The notes below the pieces were generated by a model, which saw only the letters and a program-made list of their open reading frames with translations, searched no databases and was not told the DNA's origin. Both the position numbers and the translations under genes were made by a program. A stretch of 64,000 bases of DNA from Azospirillum picis (GTDB lineage: Bacteria > Pseudomonadota > Alphaproteobacteria > Azospirillales > Azospirillaceae), in assembly GCF_017876115.1 (NCBI RefSeq), contig NZ_JAGINO010000012.1, forward strand, positions 122,554 through 186,553, written 5' to 3'. This document shows, piece after piece, positions 26,324 through 37,676 of this stretch (within the stretch, counting starts at the first letter, position 1; every line of letters starts with the position of its first letter).

Positions 26324-28909
26324 ATGACCGCGATCACGCTTGCCGCACCGCTCTCCGGCTGGGCCATGCCCCTCCAGGAAGTGCCGGACCCCGCCTTCTC
26401 ACAGGGGCTGGTCGGCGTCGGCATGGCCATCGACCCCACCGCGAACGAGCTGCGCAGCCCCTGCGACGGCGTCGTGCTGTCGGTCCATCGCGCCCGCCAT
26501 GCCTGTACCGTCCGCGCCGCCAGTGGCGCCGAGGTGCTGCTGCATCTGGGGGTCGACACCGTCGGGCTCAAAGGTGAGGGCTTCACCGCCCATGTCCAGG
26601 ACGGCCAGGCCGTGAAGGTCGGCGATCCGCTGATCAGCTTCGACATGGATCTGGTCGGCAGCCGCGCGCAGAGCCTCGTCAGCATGATGGTGGTGGTGAA
26701 CGACGGCTTCACCGTCGACGGCCAGTCGGTCAATCGCGAGATCGCGGCCGGCGAGCCGGCGATGACCGTCAGCGGCGGCGGTGCGGCCGGCGCTCCCGCC
26801 GATGCCGCCGTCGTCCTCTCTTCGCCGGGGGCCGCCACGGCGGAGTCGGCGCAATGCACGGTTCCGCTCCGCATCGCCCACGGCCTACACGCACGCCCGG
26901 CCGCCGCGCTGGTCGCCGCGGCGAAGGCGCATTCCGGCCCCGTCGCCATCCAGTGCCGCGGCCGGAACGCCAATGCCAAGAGCGTGGTCGCGCTGATGGG
27001 GCTCGGCACCGTGCTGGGCGACGAGCTGACGGTCCGCGCCGAGGGACCCGGCGCCCGCGGCGTGGTCGAGTCCATCGTCGCGCTGATCGACTCCGGCCTC
27101 GGCGACCCGCTGGTGGAGGGCGCCGGGGCGCCGCCGGCCCATCCGGCGACGGCGGCGACGGCAGCACCTGTTGCCCCGACCGCGGCCGAGGAGGAGATCG
27201 GCCCCCCCTTCACCGCCGGCGAGGAGGTGCTTCTGAAGGGCACCATCGCCGTCCCCGGACAGGCGGTCGGCAGCGTCGTCCGCCGCTTCCGGCGCGTGGC
27301 GCGGGTCGAGGAGCAGGGCGCCGGCGCCGCGGTGGAGGAGCCGCGGCTGCGCCAGGCGCTCGACCGCATCGTCGCCGGCCTCACCGATTCCGCCCAGCGG
27401 ATGCCGGAGCATGCCGCCATCTTCCAGGCGCACCGCGAGCTGCTGGACGACCCGGAACTGCTGGACGGAGCCCTCGCCGACATCGGCGCCGGCAAGAGCG
27501 CCGAGTGGGCTTGGCAGCGTGCCGCCCGACAGCAGGCCGACACGCTGGCCGCCCTGCCCGATCCGCGGATGGCCGAGCGGGCCGCCGACCTGCGCGACCT
27601 CGAACAGCAGGTGCTGGCCGCCCTGTCGGGCGAGGCGCCGAGCGTCGGGCTGGCCGGCCTTCCGGAGGGCAGCATCGTGCTGGCCGACGAAATCCTCCCC
27701 TCCGAGCTGGCCGGCGTCCCGGCCGGGCGGCTGGCCGGGATTGGCATGGCCCATGGCGGACCGACGTCGCACGCCGTCATCCTGGCGGCGGCGCTGGGCC
27801 TGCCGACCGTGGTCGCGCTCGGCCGGCAGGCCGAACGGGTTCCTGACGGCGCCCCGGTGGTGATCGACGGCAACCGCGGCGAACTCCATGTCTTCCCGCC
27901 CGACGCGGCGCTGTCCGCCACCCGCAACGCGGTCGCCGCCCGCGCCGCCCGCCGCGAGGAGAACCGCCGGACGGCGGGCGAGGTCTGCCGCATGGCCGAC
28001 GGCACGCGGATCGAGGTGTTCGCCAACCTGGGGCGGGTCGGCGACGCCGCCCCCGCCGTGGCCGAGGGGGCGGAGGGCTGCGGCCTGCTGCGCACCGAAT
28101 TCCTGTTCCTGGAGCGCCAGTCGGCGCCGACCGAGGAGGAGCAGTACCAGCAGTACCAGCAGATCGCCGACGCGATGGGCGGGCGGCCGGTGATCATCCG
28201 CACGCTCGACGTCGGCGGCGACAAGCCCCTGTCCTACCTGCCCCTGCCGAAGGAGGAGAACCCGGTGCTCGGCCTGCGCGGCGTCCGGGTGGGCTTGCGC
28301 GAGCCCGGGCTGCTGCGCACGCAGATCCGCGCCATCCTGCGGGTGAGGCCGGCCGGCGTCTGCCGCATCATGGTGCCGATGATCACCTCGCCGTCGGAGC
28401 TCCAGGCGGTGCGTGCCATGGTCGACGAGGAACGGGCGGCGCTCGGCCGGCCGGAACCGATCGAACTGGGCGCCATGATCGAGGTGCCGGCCGCCGCCCT
28501 GACCGCCGACCGCATCAGCGTGGCCGCCGACTTCCTGTCGATCGGCACCAACGACCTCACGCAGTATGTGCTGGCGATGGACCGCGGCAACCCGCATGTC
28601 GCGGCCCAGCTCGACGCCCTGCATCCGGGGGTCCTCCGGCTGATCCGCCAGACGGTGGCGGGGGCCGCCGGGCTCGGCCGGATGGTGGCGGTGTGCGGCG
28701 GCTCCGCCTCCGACCCGATGGCGGCCCCGCTGCTGATCGGTCTCGGCGTGACAGAGCTGTCGGCGACGCCGGCGGTGATCGCCGACCTGAAGGCGTTCAT
28801 CCGCACCCTGCGCCTGGAGGACTGCCGCCGCGTCGCCGAGCAGGCCCTCGCCGCCGACAGCGCCGATGAGGTTCGCCGCCTGGCGGCGGAGGCCTGGCCG
28901 GCACGCTGA
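26324..28909 (+). CDS. PTS fusion protein EIIA(Glc-type)-HPr-EI
   Basis: 861 residues in three phosphotransfer modules. EIIA (about 1-150): phosphorylated H74 (LLHLGVDTVGLKGEG) and supporting H59. HPr (about 178-260): H189 in GLHARPAA. EI (about 300-861): active-site H483 in GGPTSHAVI, with the PEP-binding segments GLLRTEFLFLER and RTLDVGGDKPLSYLP. The protein carries phosphate from PEP through EI, HPr and EIIA to the EIIB domains of the two PTS permeases, both of which lack EIIA. A complete GlcNAc/MurNAc PTS is thus encoded in one locus. Confidence 0.95.
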   Translation: MTAITLAAPLSGWAMPLQEVPDPAFSQGLVGVGMAIDPTANELRSPCDGVVLSVHRARHACTVRAASGAEVLLHLGVDTVGLKGEGFTAHVQDGQAVKVGDPLISFDMDLVGSRAQSLVSMMVVVNDGFTVDGQSVNREIAAGEPAMTVSGGGAAGAPADAAVVLSSPGAATAESAQCTVPLRIAHGLHARPAAALVAAAKAHSGPVAIQCRGRNANAKSVVALMGLGTVLGDELTVRAEGPGARGVVESIVALIDSGLGDPLVEGAGAPPAHPATAATAAPVAPTAAEEEIGPPFTAGEEVLLKGTIAVPGQAVGSVVRRFRRVARVEEQGAGAAVEEPRLRQALDRIVAGLTDSAQRMPEHAAIFQAHRELLDDPELLDGALADIGAGKSAEWAWQRAARQQADTLAALPDPRMAERAADLRDLEQQVLAALSGEAPSVGLAGLPEGSIVLADEILPSELAGVPAGRLAGIGMAHGGPTSHAVILAAALGLPTVVALGRQAERVPDGAPVVIDGNRGELHVFPPDAALSATRNAVAARAARREENRRTAGEVCRMADGTRIEVFANLGRVGDAAPAVAEGAEGCGLLRTEFLFLERQSAPTEEEQYQQYQQIADAMGGRPVIIRTLDVGGDKPLSYLPLPKEENPVLGLRGVRVGLREPGLLRTQIRAILRVRPAGVCRIMVPMITSPSELQAVRAMVDEERAALGRPEPIELGAMIEVPAAALTADRISVAADFLSIGTNDLTQYVLAMDRGNPHVAAQLDALHPGVLRLIRQTVAGAAGLGRMVAVCGGSASDPMAAPLLIGLGVTELSATPAVIADLKAFIRTLRLEDCRRVAEQALAADSADEVRRLAAEAWPAR

Positions 28910-28964
28910 CCCGGCCGTTCCGGAACGGAACGGCGAACGGCCCCCTCCCCGTCCCTGCGGGAAA

Positions 28965-29015
28965 GCCCCCTGCTGCGCGGATATAGCGTGTCGCGACATT
29001 CGCGCAGCAGGGGGC
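28965..29015. terminator. Bidirectional stem-loop between convergent PTS fusion and ROK genes
   Basis: GCCCCCTGCTGCGCG (28965-28979) pairs perfectly over 15 bp with CGCGCAGCAGGGGGC (29001-29015), loop 21 nt. It lies between two convergent genes and likely stops both. Confidence 0.7.
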
Positions 29016-29041
29016 GTCAGCGGCGCTCGTCAGCGGCGCTC
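29016..29041. repeat. 13-bp direct duplication over the ROK stop codon
   Basis: GTCAGCGGCGCTC occurs twice in tandem (29016-29028 and 29029-29041). The second copy holds the ROK gene's end, including its stop codon, so the duplication provides a second in-line stop context and may be a recent replication slip. Confidence 0.75.
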
Positions 29042-30232
29042 AGGCCCGGCCAGCATGGTTTCCTGGACCGCCATCACCCCGGCGCCGATGACGCCGGCGC
29101 TCTCGACCTGCGGCACATACTGGATGTCGAGGTGGCGGGTGGAAAGCGCCAGCGACCGCTGATAGACGCTCTGCCGGATGGAGGCCAGGAAGAGCGGCCC
29201 GACCTTGGCGACGCCGCCGCCGATGAAGATGTGCGACGGGTTGAAGAAGTTCACCACCGCCGCCAGCATGCGGCCGATCCAGCCGCCGGCCTGCTGGACG
29301 ATGGCGTTGGCGGCGGCGTCGCCGGCCCGGCTGGCGTTGCCGAGATCCATCGGGCTCAGCACGCCGTTGCGGTCGAGCAGTTCCTTCAGCAGCGCGCTTT
29401 CTCCGGCGTGCGCCGCCGCCTCCGCCATGCGGGCGATGGCCGGGCCGGCCGCCATCGCCTCGACGCAGCCGGCATTGCCGCAATGGCAGAGCGGACCATG
29501 GGGATCGACGCAGATATGGCCGACGTCACCGGCCGACCCGTCGGTGCCGCGATAGACGGCGCCGTGGCAGATGATGCCGCAGCCGATGCCGGTGCCGATC
29601 TTGATGACCAGGAAGTTCCGTAGCTGGCCGCGCAGGCGCCAATGGGTGCCGAGCGCCATGATGTTCACGTCGTTGTCGACGAAGACCGGGGCCGCATACT
29701 CCTCCGCCAGGCAATCGCGGATCGAGAAGGTCTCCCACCCCGGCAGCAGCGGCGGGTTGACCAGCATGCCGCTGTCGAAGGCCACCGGACCGGGAACGCC
29801 GACCCCGATGCCGAGGACGCGCCCCGCCGCGATATCGTGGCGTTCCCGCATCTGCCGCAGCAAATTTCGCACGCGTGCGAACACCAGCGGGGCACCGGCA
29901 TGGACGTCGGCGGCCTCCGACCGGTGGTCGATCAGCGTCATGTCGGGAGCGAGCAGCGCAACGTCGATGCTGGTGGCACCGATGTCGATCGCCGCCAGAA
30001 CCCCCATCCCGTGGCTCAGCCGCAACAGCTCCGGCCGCCGGCCGCCGGTGGACGGCTGCACCCCGCCCTCCTCGATCAATTCGCGGCCGAGCAGGCTGGC
30101 GATCGCCATGTTGGCCTTGCTCTTGGAGAAGTCGACCGACGCCGCCAGGTCGCCGCGCGACAGCCCGCCCGTCCAGAACAGACGTTCCAGCAGGGCCCGC
30201 TCCCCGTCCGACAGGTGATGCCAGTCCACCAT
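29030..30232 (-). CDS. ROK-family transcriptional regulator
   Basis: 400 residues from ATG 30232, chosen for the GGGAGC ribosome-binding site; the open frame extends further upstream through the promoter. N-terminal winged helix (SDGERALLERLFWTGGLSRG, ASVDFSKSKANMAIASLL), then a ROK sugar-kinase-like domain with GADIGATSIDVAL-type phosphate loop and the zinc motif CHCGNAGCVEAM. ROK regulators are repressors released by a sugar or sugar phosphate. It is divergent from the sugar ABC operon, and the shared gap holds the palindrome at 30310-30328. Confidence 0.9.
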   Translation of the reverse strand: MVDWHHLSDGERALLERLFWTGGLSRGDLAASVDFSKSKANMAIASLLGRELIEEGGVQPSTGGRRPELLRLSHGMGVLAAIDIGATSIDVALLAPDMTLIDHRSEAADVHAGAPLVFARVRNLLRQMRERHDIAAGRVLGIGVGVPGPVAFDSGMLVNPPLLPGWETFSIRDCLAEEYAAPVFVDNDVNIMALGTHWRLRGQLRNFLVIKIGTGIGCGIICHGAVYRGTDGSAGDVGHICVDPHGPLCHCGNAGCVEAMAAGPAIARMAEAAAHAGESALLKELLDRNGVLSPMDLGNASRAGDAAANAIVQQAGGWIGRMLAAVVNFFNPSHIFIGGGVAKVGPLFLASIRQSVYQRSLALSTRHLDIQYVPQVESAGVIGAGVMAVQETMLAGPERR

Positions 30233-30309
30233 CTTGCTCCCGGTCCTCTCCCGGCCCCCATCACCCTTCCATAGCATGCCCGCCCACTTTTGCCAAATTA
30301 TGTCCGAAG

Positions 30310-30328
30310 TTGAACATTGTCTGTTCAA
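30310..30328. promoter_or_regulatory. Candidate ROK operator TTGAACATTGTCTGTTCAA
   Basis: A perfect 7-bp inverted repeat (TTGAACA / TGTTCAA) with a 5-bp spacer in the divergent ROK/ABC-transporter gap. It is the only strong palindrome there and sits next to the AT-rich stretch 30285-30330, so it is the best operator candidate for both genes. Confidence 0.65.
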
Positions 30329-30435
30329 AGGGAGGCTCCTATCATCGGGGTAACGAACGAAGCTGCGATGGCGAGAGACGGCGGCCAAGCTCCGGCATCT
30401 CCCGAGGCGACAGTCTTCGCAGTGGGAGAAACGTC

Positions 30436-30500
30436 ATGGACGGTGTCCTTCGTCCGGTCGCGGTGCGATCGGTGCGGTGGGCGCTGCGGAATGCGGCGCC

Positions 30501-30504
<4 letters not shown>
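30436..30504 (+). CDS. 22-residue leader peptide ORF upstream of the sugar ABC ATPase gene
   Basis: ATG 30436 has a strong ribosome-binding site; the 14-nt block GGAGAAACGTCATG is identical to that of the binding-protein gene at 33079. The ORF encodes 22 residues with several Arg and Val residues and stops with TGA overlapping the ATG of the ATPase (ATGA), so the two would be translationally coupled. The ATPase gene itself has only a weak ribosome-binding site. Not recognised as a known leader; it could be chance, but spacing and overlap argue against that. Confidence 0.5.
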
Positions 30505-31965
<1,461 letters not shown>

Positions 31966-31994
<29 letters not shown>

Positions 31995-33015
31995 CGCTCC
32001 CGTGCCGGAAGCGCGAAACGGCGGCGCCGCGCCGGCCAAGGGTGCCGGCCGTTCGGCGGCCGGCCGGTTCGACCCCCACCGCTTCGGGCCGGTGATCGGG
32101 CTGATCCTGCTGCTGGTCGTCGGCACGGCGCTGAACCCGGATTTCGCGACCTGGGACAACCTGATGAACGTGCTGACCCGCACCGCCTTCATCGGGATCA
32201 TCTCGATCGGCATGTGCTTCGTCATCATCTCCGGCGGCATCGACCTGTCGGTCGGGTCGATGGCGGCGCTGATCGCCGGCGCCATGATCCTGGCGATGAA
32301 CGCGCTGCAACCGCTGCTCGCCTCGCCGGTGGCGGTGGTGGGGCTGGGCATGCTGTTCGCGCTGCTGCTCGGCGGCGGCTTCGGCCTGGCGCACGGCCTG
32401 CTCATCACCCGCGGGCGGATCGAGCCCTTCATCGTGACGCTGGGCACGCTCGGCATCTTCCGCGCGGTGCTGACCTGGCTGGCCGACGGCGGCGCCATCA
32501 CGCTGGACGGCGACCTGTCGGACGCCTACGGGCCGGTCTATTACGGCAGTCTGCTGGGCGTGCCGGTGCCGGTCTGGATCTTCCTGCTGGTGGCGCTGGC
32601 CGGCGCGCTGCTGTTGAACCGAACCGCCTTCGGCCGCTATGTCCAGGCCATCGGCTCCAACGAGCAGGTGGCGCGCTTCGCCGCGGTCGAGGTCGACCGC
32701 GTGAAGGTCCTGACCTACGGCCTGCTCGGCGTCTGCGTCGGCATCGCGACGTTGCTCTACGTCCCGCGGCTCGGCTCCGCCTCCCCCACCACCGGCATCC
32801 TGTGGGAGCTGGAGGCGATCGCCGCGGTGATCGTCGGCGGCACCTCCTTCAAGGGCGGCGAGGGGCGGGTCGCCGGCACGGTGGTCGGCGCGGTGCTGCT
32901 GTCGGTCATCAGCAACATCCTCAACCTGACCAGCATCATCAGCGTCTACCTCAACGCGGCGGTCCAGGGCTGCGTGATCATCGCCGTCGCCTTCCTGCAG
33001 CGCCGCCGCCCCTGA
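31966..33015 (+). CDS. Sugar ABC transporter permease (RbsC/XylH type)
   Basis: 349 residues from ATG 31966, preceded by AGGAG within the ATPase gene. Proline/alanine-rich N-terminus, then about eight to ten membrane helices and the family features [29 protein letters not shown] and [16 protein letters not shown]. It forms the channel of the ribose-type sugar transporter. Confidence 0.92.
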
Positions 33016-33078
33016 GCCGGCCTGCAAGGGCACAGTTCGAACAGCCTTCCCCATAAGAACATTCGGAGGAGAAACGTC

Positions 33079-34059
33079 ATGTCGGAAGTTGCGCGTTTCA
33101 GCCGGCGCGTCCTGCTCGGCACCGGTCTGGCGGTGGCCATGGCCGCCGGTTTCGGCGGAGCCGTCCTGGCGGCCGACCCGGTGAAGCTGGGCGTCAGCAT
33201 CCCGGCCGCCACCCACGGCTTCACCGGCGGCATCGTCTGGTGGGCGAACGAGGCGAAGAAGGAGCTGGAGAAGGCCCACCCGAACCTGAAGATCACCGTC
33301 AAGACCGCCAGCAACGCGCCGGAGCAGGCCAACCAGCTCCAGGATCTGGTGACGGTGACCAAGATCGACTCGCTGGTGATCTTCCCGTTCGAGTCCGCCG
33401 CCCTGACCCAGCCGGTGGTGCAGGCCAAGAAGAAGAACGTCTACGTCACGGTGGTCGACCGCGGCCTGACCGATCCCAACGCCCAGGACGCCTACATCGC
33501 CGGCGACAACACCGCCTTCGGCCGCATTCCCGCCGAATACATCGCCAAGAAGTACAACGGCAAGGCCAACGTCGTCGCCCTGCGCGGCATTCCGACCACG
33601 CTCGACAACGAGCGCTGGGACGCCTTCACCGCGGTGATGTCGAAGCATCCGGACATCAAGATCCTCGACGCCAAATACGCCAACTGGAACCGCGACGACG
33701 CCTTCAAGGTCACGCAGGACTTCCTGACCCGCTTCAAGGACATCGACGTCATCTGGGCGGCTGACGACGACATGGCCATCGGCGTGCTGAAGGCGATCGA
33801 CCAGGCCAAGCGCACCGACGTCAAGGAGGTGTTCGGCGGCGCCGGCTCGAAGGTGATGGTGAAGACCATCCTCGACGGCTCCAACCCGCTGATCCAGGCC
33901 GACGTCTCCTACTCGCCGAAATTCATCTACGACGCCATCAAGCTGACCGCCGAGGCGCGGCTGAAGGGCGAGAAGCTGCCGGCGACCCACATCATCCCGT
34001 CGTCGCTGATCACCAAGGAGAACGCGAAGGAATTCTACTTCCCGGATTCGCCGTACTGA
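33079..34059 (+). CDS. Sugar ABC transporter substrate-binding protein (RbsB type), Tat-exported
   Basis: 326 residues, with a twin-arginine signal (FSRRVLLGTGLAVAMAAG) and strong GGAGGAG ribosome-binding site. The mature domain has the periplasmic binding protein type 1 pattern (KLGVSIPAATHGFTGGIVWW, KIDSLVIFPFESAALTQPVV, DVIWAADDDMAIGVLKAID). It should bind a monosaccharide; the exact sugar is unknown. A hairpin after its stop codon probably raises its expression over downstream genes. Confidence 0.92.
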   Translation: MSEVARFSRRVLLGTGLAVAMAAGFGGAVLAADPVKLGVSIPAATHGFTGGIVWWANEAKKELEKAHPNLKITVKTASNAPEQANQLQDLVTVTKIDSLVIFPFESAALTQPVVQAKKKNVYVTVVDRGLTDPNAQDAYIAGDNTAFGRIPAEYIAKKYNGKANVVALRGIPTTLDNERWDAFTAVMSKHPDIKILDAKYANWNRDDAFKVTQDFLTRFKDIDVIWAADDDMAIGVLKAIDQAKRTDVKEVFGGAGSKVMVKTILDGSNPLIQADVSYSPKFIYDAIKLTAEARLKGEKLPATHIIPSSLITKENAKEFYFPDSPY

Positions 34060-34083
34060 GTCCGGGCGCGTTAGGCCCCACCT

Positions 34084-34115
34084 CGGTTCTCCCCCGCTCC
34101 CGCGGGGGAGAACCG
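34084..34115 (+). terminator. Strong 14-bp stem-loop after the sugar-binding protein gene
   Basis: CGGTTCTCCCCCGC (34084-34097) and GCGGGGGAGAACCG (34102-34115) form a perfect stem with loop TCCC. There is no T-run, so it may slow exonuclease or partly terminate, rather than fully end transcription before the isomerase gene 48 bp on. Confidence 0.7.
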
Positions 34116-34163
34116 CCGCCGCATCACCGATCCGGCACCTCTCCCCGTCAGGGAGCCAAACCC

Positions 34164-35219
34164 ATGAAGACCATCAAAGGCCCGGCGATCTTCCTCGCCC
34201 AGTTCGCCGGCGACGCAGCCCCCTTCGACAACCTCGACGGCATCGCCCGCTGGGCCGCCGAACTGGGCTTCAAGGGCGTGCAGATCCCGAGCTGGGACCG
34301 CCGCCTGTTCGACCTGGAGAAGGCGGCCTCCAGCAAGGCCTATTGCGACGAGGTGAAGGGCATCCTGGCCGATGCCGGCGTCGAGCTGACCGAGCTGTCG
34401 ACCCACCTCCAGGGCCAGCTCGTGGCCGTGCACCCGGCCTACGACTCCCTGTTCGACGGCTTCGCCCCGCCGGAACTGCACGGGAAGCCGGCAGCGCGGC
34501 AAGCATGGGCGGTGGAGCAGTTGCATCTCGGCGCGAAGGCCTCGGCGAACCTGGGGCTGACGGCGCACGCCACCTTCTCCGGCGCGCTCGCCTGGCCCTA
34601 CCTCTATCCCTGGCCGCAGCGCCCGCCCGGGCTGATCGAGACCGCCTTCGACGAACTGGCCAAGCGTTGGCGCCCGATCCTCGATGCCTTCGACGAGGCC
34701 GGCTGCGATCTCTGCTACGAGATCCACCCCGGCGAGGACCTGTTCGACGGCACCACCTTCTCGATGTTCCTCGACCGGGTCGGCGGACACAAGCGCTGCA
34801 ACATCCTGTTCGACCCCAGCCACTTCGTCCTGCAGCAGCTCGACTATCTCGGCTACATCGACGTCTTCCACGACCGCATCCGCATGTTCCACGCCAAGGA
34901 CGCAGAGTTCAACCCCAGCCCCCTCCAGGGCGTCTACTCCGGCTATGCGCCGTGGCAGGACCGGGCCGGACGCTTCCGCTCGCTGGGCGACGGGCAGGTC
35001 GATTTCCGCGGCATCTTCTCCAAGCTGACGCAGTACGGCTTCGACGGCTGGGCGGTGCTCGAATGGGAATGCTGCCTCAAGCATCCCGAGCAGGGAGCGG
35101 CCGAGGGTGCCCGCTTCATCGCCGACCACATCATCCGCGTCACCGACCGCGCCTTCGACGACTTCGCCGACGCCGGCACCGACGAGGCCGCCAACCGCCG
35201 CATTCTCGGGCTGGCGTAA
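34164..35219 (+). CDS. Sugar phosphate isomerase/epimerase-family TIM-barrel protein
   Basis: 351 residues of the xylose-isomerase-like TIM barrel (AP endonuclease family 2). Metal-site candidates: CYEIHPGEDLFDG, NILFDPSHFVLQ, RMFHAKDAEFN and the terminal Glu in AVLEWECC. Members interconvert keto- and aldo-sugars or epimerise keto-sugars. Its place between the sugar transporter and a Gfo/Idh enzyme fits a pathway that oxidises and isomerises the imported sugar, as in inositol, allose or 3-keto-glycoside breakdown. The substrate is not determinable here. Confidence 0.88.
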   Translation: MKTIKGPAIFLAQFAGDAAPFDNLDGIARWAAELGFKGVQIPSWDRRLFDLEKAASSKAYCDEVKGILADAGVELTELSTHLQGQLVAVHPAYDSLFDGFAPPELHGKPAARQAWAVEQLHLGAKASANLGLTAHATFSGALAWPYLYPWPQRPPGLIETAFDELAKRWRPILDAFDEAGCDLCYEIHPGEDLFDGTTFSMFLDRVGGHKRCNILFDPSHFVLQQLDYLGYIDVFHDRIRMFHAKDAEFNPSPLQGVYSGYAPWQDRAGRFRSLGDGQVDFRGIFSKLTQYGFDGWAVLEWECCLKHPEQGAAEGARFIADHIIRVTDRAFDDFADAGTDEAANRRILGLA

Positions 35220-35231
35220 GAAAGGGGCATC

Positions 35232-36416
35232 ATGAGTCCGGATCATCCCTCCTCCCCCGGTCCCTCGTCGGGCCGGCGGCTGCGGCTCGGCATGGTCGGC
35301 GGCGGCCAGGGCGCCTTCATCGGCGCCGTCCACCGCATCGCCGCCCGGCTGGACGACCGCTACGAGCTGGTCGCCGGCGCGCTGTCCTCCGACCCGGAGC
35401 GGGCACGGGCCAGCGGGGCCGAGCTGTTCCTGGCGCCGGACCGCTGCTACGACGACTTCCGCGCCATGGCCGTAGCGGAGGCGGCGCGGCCGGACGGCAT
35501 CGACGCGGTGGCGATCGTCACCCCCAACCACCTGCATTTCCCGGCGGCCAAGGCCTTCCTGGAGGCCGGCATCCACGTCATCTGCGACAAGCCGATGGTC
35601 AACACGGCCGCCGAGGCTGAGGAGCTGGCGGCACTGGTGCGCGAGCGCGGCCTCGTCTTCGTGCTGACGCACAATTACAGCGGCTACCCGATGATCCGGC
35701 AGGCACGCGCGATGGTCGAGGCCGGCATGCTGGGCCGGCTGCGGGTGGTCCAGGTCGAATACGCCCAGGACTGGCTGGCGACGGCGGTGGAGGAAAGCGG
35801 GCAGAAGCAGGCGGCGTGGCGCACCGATCCGGCGCGCAGCGGCATCGCCGGCTGCGTCGGCGATATCGGCACTCACGCCTTCCACCTCGCCGAGTTCGTC
35901 ACCGGGCTGCGTTGCACGGCGCTCGCCGCCGATCTCGGCACCTTCGTGCCCGGCCGCCGGCTTGACGACAACGCCCACATCCTTCTGCGCTTCGGGTCGG
36001 GTGCCCGCGGCATGCTGTGGGCAAGCCAGGTCTGTCCCGGCACCACCAACGGCCTGCGGCTGCGGGTGTTCGGCGAGGCCGGCGGTCTGGACTGGCAGCA
36101 GGAGCAGCCCAACGAGCTGCGCTTCACCCCGCTGGGCGAGCCGCCGCGCACCCTCCTGCGCAACGGTCCCGGCAGCCTGCCGGCGGCGAGCGGCATCTCG
36201 CGCCTACCGGCAGGCCATCCGGAAGGCTATCTGGAGGGCTTCGCCCAGATCTACCGCGATGCCGCCGACCTGATCGACGCCCGGCTGGACGGCCGGCAGA
36301 CGCCCGCAGTCCCGCTGCCGACGGTGGAGGACGGCCTGCGCGGCGTGCGCTTCATCCATGCCGCGGTGGAATCGAGCGGCCGCGACGCCGCCTGGGTGGA
36401 TATGGCGGGACATTGA
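35232..36416 (+). CDS. Gfo/Idh/MocA-family NAD(P)-dependent oxidoreductase
   Basis: 394 residues: N-terminal Rossmann domain ([45 protein letters not shown]) with the conserved Lys in DKP, then the C-terminal catalytic domain ([18 protein letters not shown] with D and H). It probably oxidises or reduces a sugar or polyol imported by the upstream transporter. It starts 12 bp after the isomerase and is the last gene of the unit. Confidence 0.92.
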   Translation: MSPDHPSSPGPSSGRRLRLGMVGGGQGAFIGAVHRIAARLDDRYELVAGALSSDPERARASGAELFLAPDRCYDDFRAMAVAEAARPDGIDAVAIVTPNHLHFPAAKAFLEAGIHVICDKPMVNTAAEAEELAALVRERGLVFVLTHNYSGYPMIRQARAMVEAGMLGRLRVVQVEYAQDWLATAVEESGQKQAAWRTDPARSGIAGCVGDIGTHAFHLAEFVTGLRCTALAADLGTFVPGRRLDDNAHILLRFGSGARGMLWASQVCPGTTNGLRLRVFGEAGGLDWQQEQPNELRFTPLGEPPRTLLRNGPGSLPAASGISRLPAGHPEGYLEGFAQIYRDAADLIDARLDGRQTPAVPLPTVEDGLRGVRFIHAAVESSGRDAAWVDMAGH

Positions 36417-36559
36417 GCGAAGAGGCGGCCGCCCTTTTCCGGAATGACGGCGTGCCTCCGGGGGTTGAGACGGACGGCATGCACGCCCATCTGCATGCCT
36501 CGCCGGCCGGGCGGAGCCCCGGCCGGACAGCCCTTCCCGCCCCCATCCCGCGGTCGCCC

Positions 36560-37615
36560 ATGCCCAAGACCTCACCAGATCGCCGTGATTCGGCGGCGCT
36601 TCCCGGCAAGCGCGACCGGCAGGCCGGCTACTATGCCGGCCCGCGCACCGACCATTTCGACGGCACCTCGTTCTTCAATCCCGACGGCGAGGGGCCGAAG
36701 GGCTTCCTCGACGTCCTGCGCTGGCAGTTCAGCAGCCGGCGCGAGCGCTGGCCCGATCGGGTGCCGAGCCCTTTCCCCCCAGACCGGCCGCCGCAACGGG
36801 TCGACGGCGGGCTGCGCGTCGCCTTCGTCGGCCATGCGAGCTTCCTGATCCAGGCGGGCGGGCTCAACATCCTGACCGATCCGGTGTGGTCCGAGCGCGC
36901 CAGCCCGTTCACCTGGGCCGGGCCGCGCCGCTACAACCCGCCCGGGATCGCCATCGACCATCTGCCGCCGATCGACGTGGTCCTGGTCAGCCACAATCAC
37001 TACGACCACCTCGACCTCGCCACGCTTGCCGCGCTGTGGCGCCGCGACCGGCCGCGCTTCATCATGCCGCTCGGCAACGATGCGGTGGTCAACGGACGCT
37101 TTCCGGACATCGTGGTGGAAACCGCCGACTGGGGCGACGGCATCGCTCTCGGGCCTGAGGCCGTCGTGTCGATCGAGCCCGCCCACCATTGGTCGGCGCG
37201 GGGCACGCGCGACCGCAACCGCGCCCTATGGGGGGCCTTCGTGATCGCCGTCGGGGGCCGGACCCTCTATTTCGCCGGTGACACCGGGTTCGGCGGCGGC
37301 CGGCACTTCGCCCGCACCGCCGATCGCTTCGCCCCGATCGATCTCGCCCTGCTGCCGATCGGCGCCTATGCGCCGCGCTGGTTCATGAAGGGGCAGCACA
37401 TGAATCCGGAGGACGCCGTGCAGGCGTTCACCCTGCTCGGCGCCGCCCAGGCGCTCGGCTACCACTGGGGAACCTTCCAGTTGACCGACGAGGGCGTCGA
37501 GCAGCCGGCGATCGATCTCACCGACGCCCTGGCCTCCCGCCAGATCGCCCCCGACCGCTTCCTGCCCATGCGCCCGGGCCAGGTCTGGTCGACGGGCCTT
37601 CGGGGCGATCGCTGA
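36560..37615 (+). CDS. MBL-fold metallo-hydrolase (NAPE-PLD-like)
   Basis: 351 residues from ATG 36560 (an in-frame ATG at 36479 would add 27 weakly conserved residues). The HxHxDH metal motif is H145, H147, D149, H150 (SHNHYDHLD), with further ligands in IEPAHHWSARG, YFAGDTGFGG and LGYHWGTFQLT. The R(M/Y)NPPG-type region and GTRDRNRALWGAFVI are typical of the NAPE-phospholipase D/RomA-like family, whose members are cytoplasmic or membrane-associated phosphodiesterases or lactonases. It is monocistronic between the sugar operon and the two-component genes. Confidence 0.85.
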   Translation: MPKTSPDRRDSAALPGKRDRQAGYYAGPRTDHFDGTSFFNPDGEGPKGFLDVLRWQFSSRRERWPDRVPSPFPPDRPPQRVDGGLRVAFVGHASFLIQAGGLNILTDPVWSERASPFTWAGPRRYNPPGIAIDHLPPIDVVLVSHNHYDHLDLATLAALWRRDRPRFIMPLGNDAVVNGRFPDIVVETADWGDGIALGPEAVVSIEPAHHWSARGTRDRNRALWGAFVIAVGGRTLYFAGDTGFGGGRHFARTADRFAPIDLALLPIGAYAPRWFMKGQHMNPEDAVQAFTLLGAAQALGYHWGTFQLTDEGVEQPAIDLTDALASRQIAPDRFLPMRPGQVWSTGLRGDR

Positions 37616-37676
37616 GCGGTCCGGCGTCGACCGCAATCCTGCGCCGTCCACACCCCCTGCTCCGTCGTGAGCAGCG

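Noticed and set aside
36017..36559. N-terminal extension of the metallo-hydrolase into the Gfo/Idh gene
   Set aside because: The extension overlaps the last 400 bp of the oxidoreductase gene in another frame and has no family similarity; ATG 36560 fits the family length.
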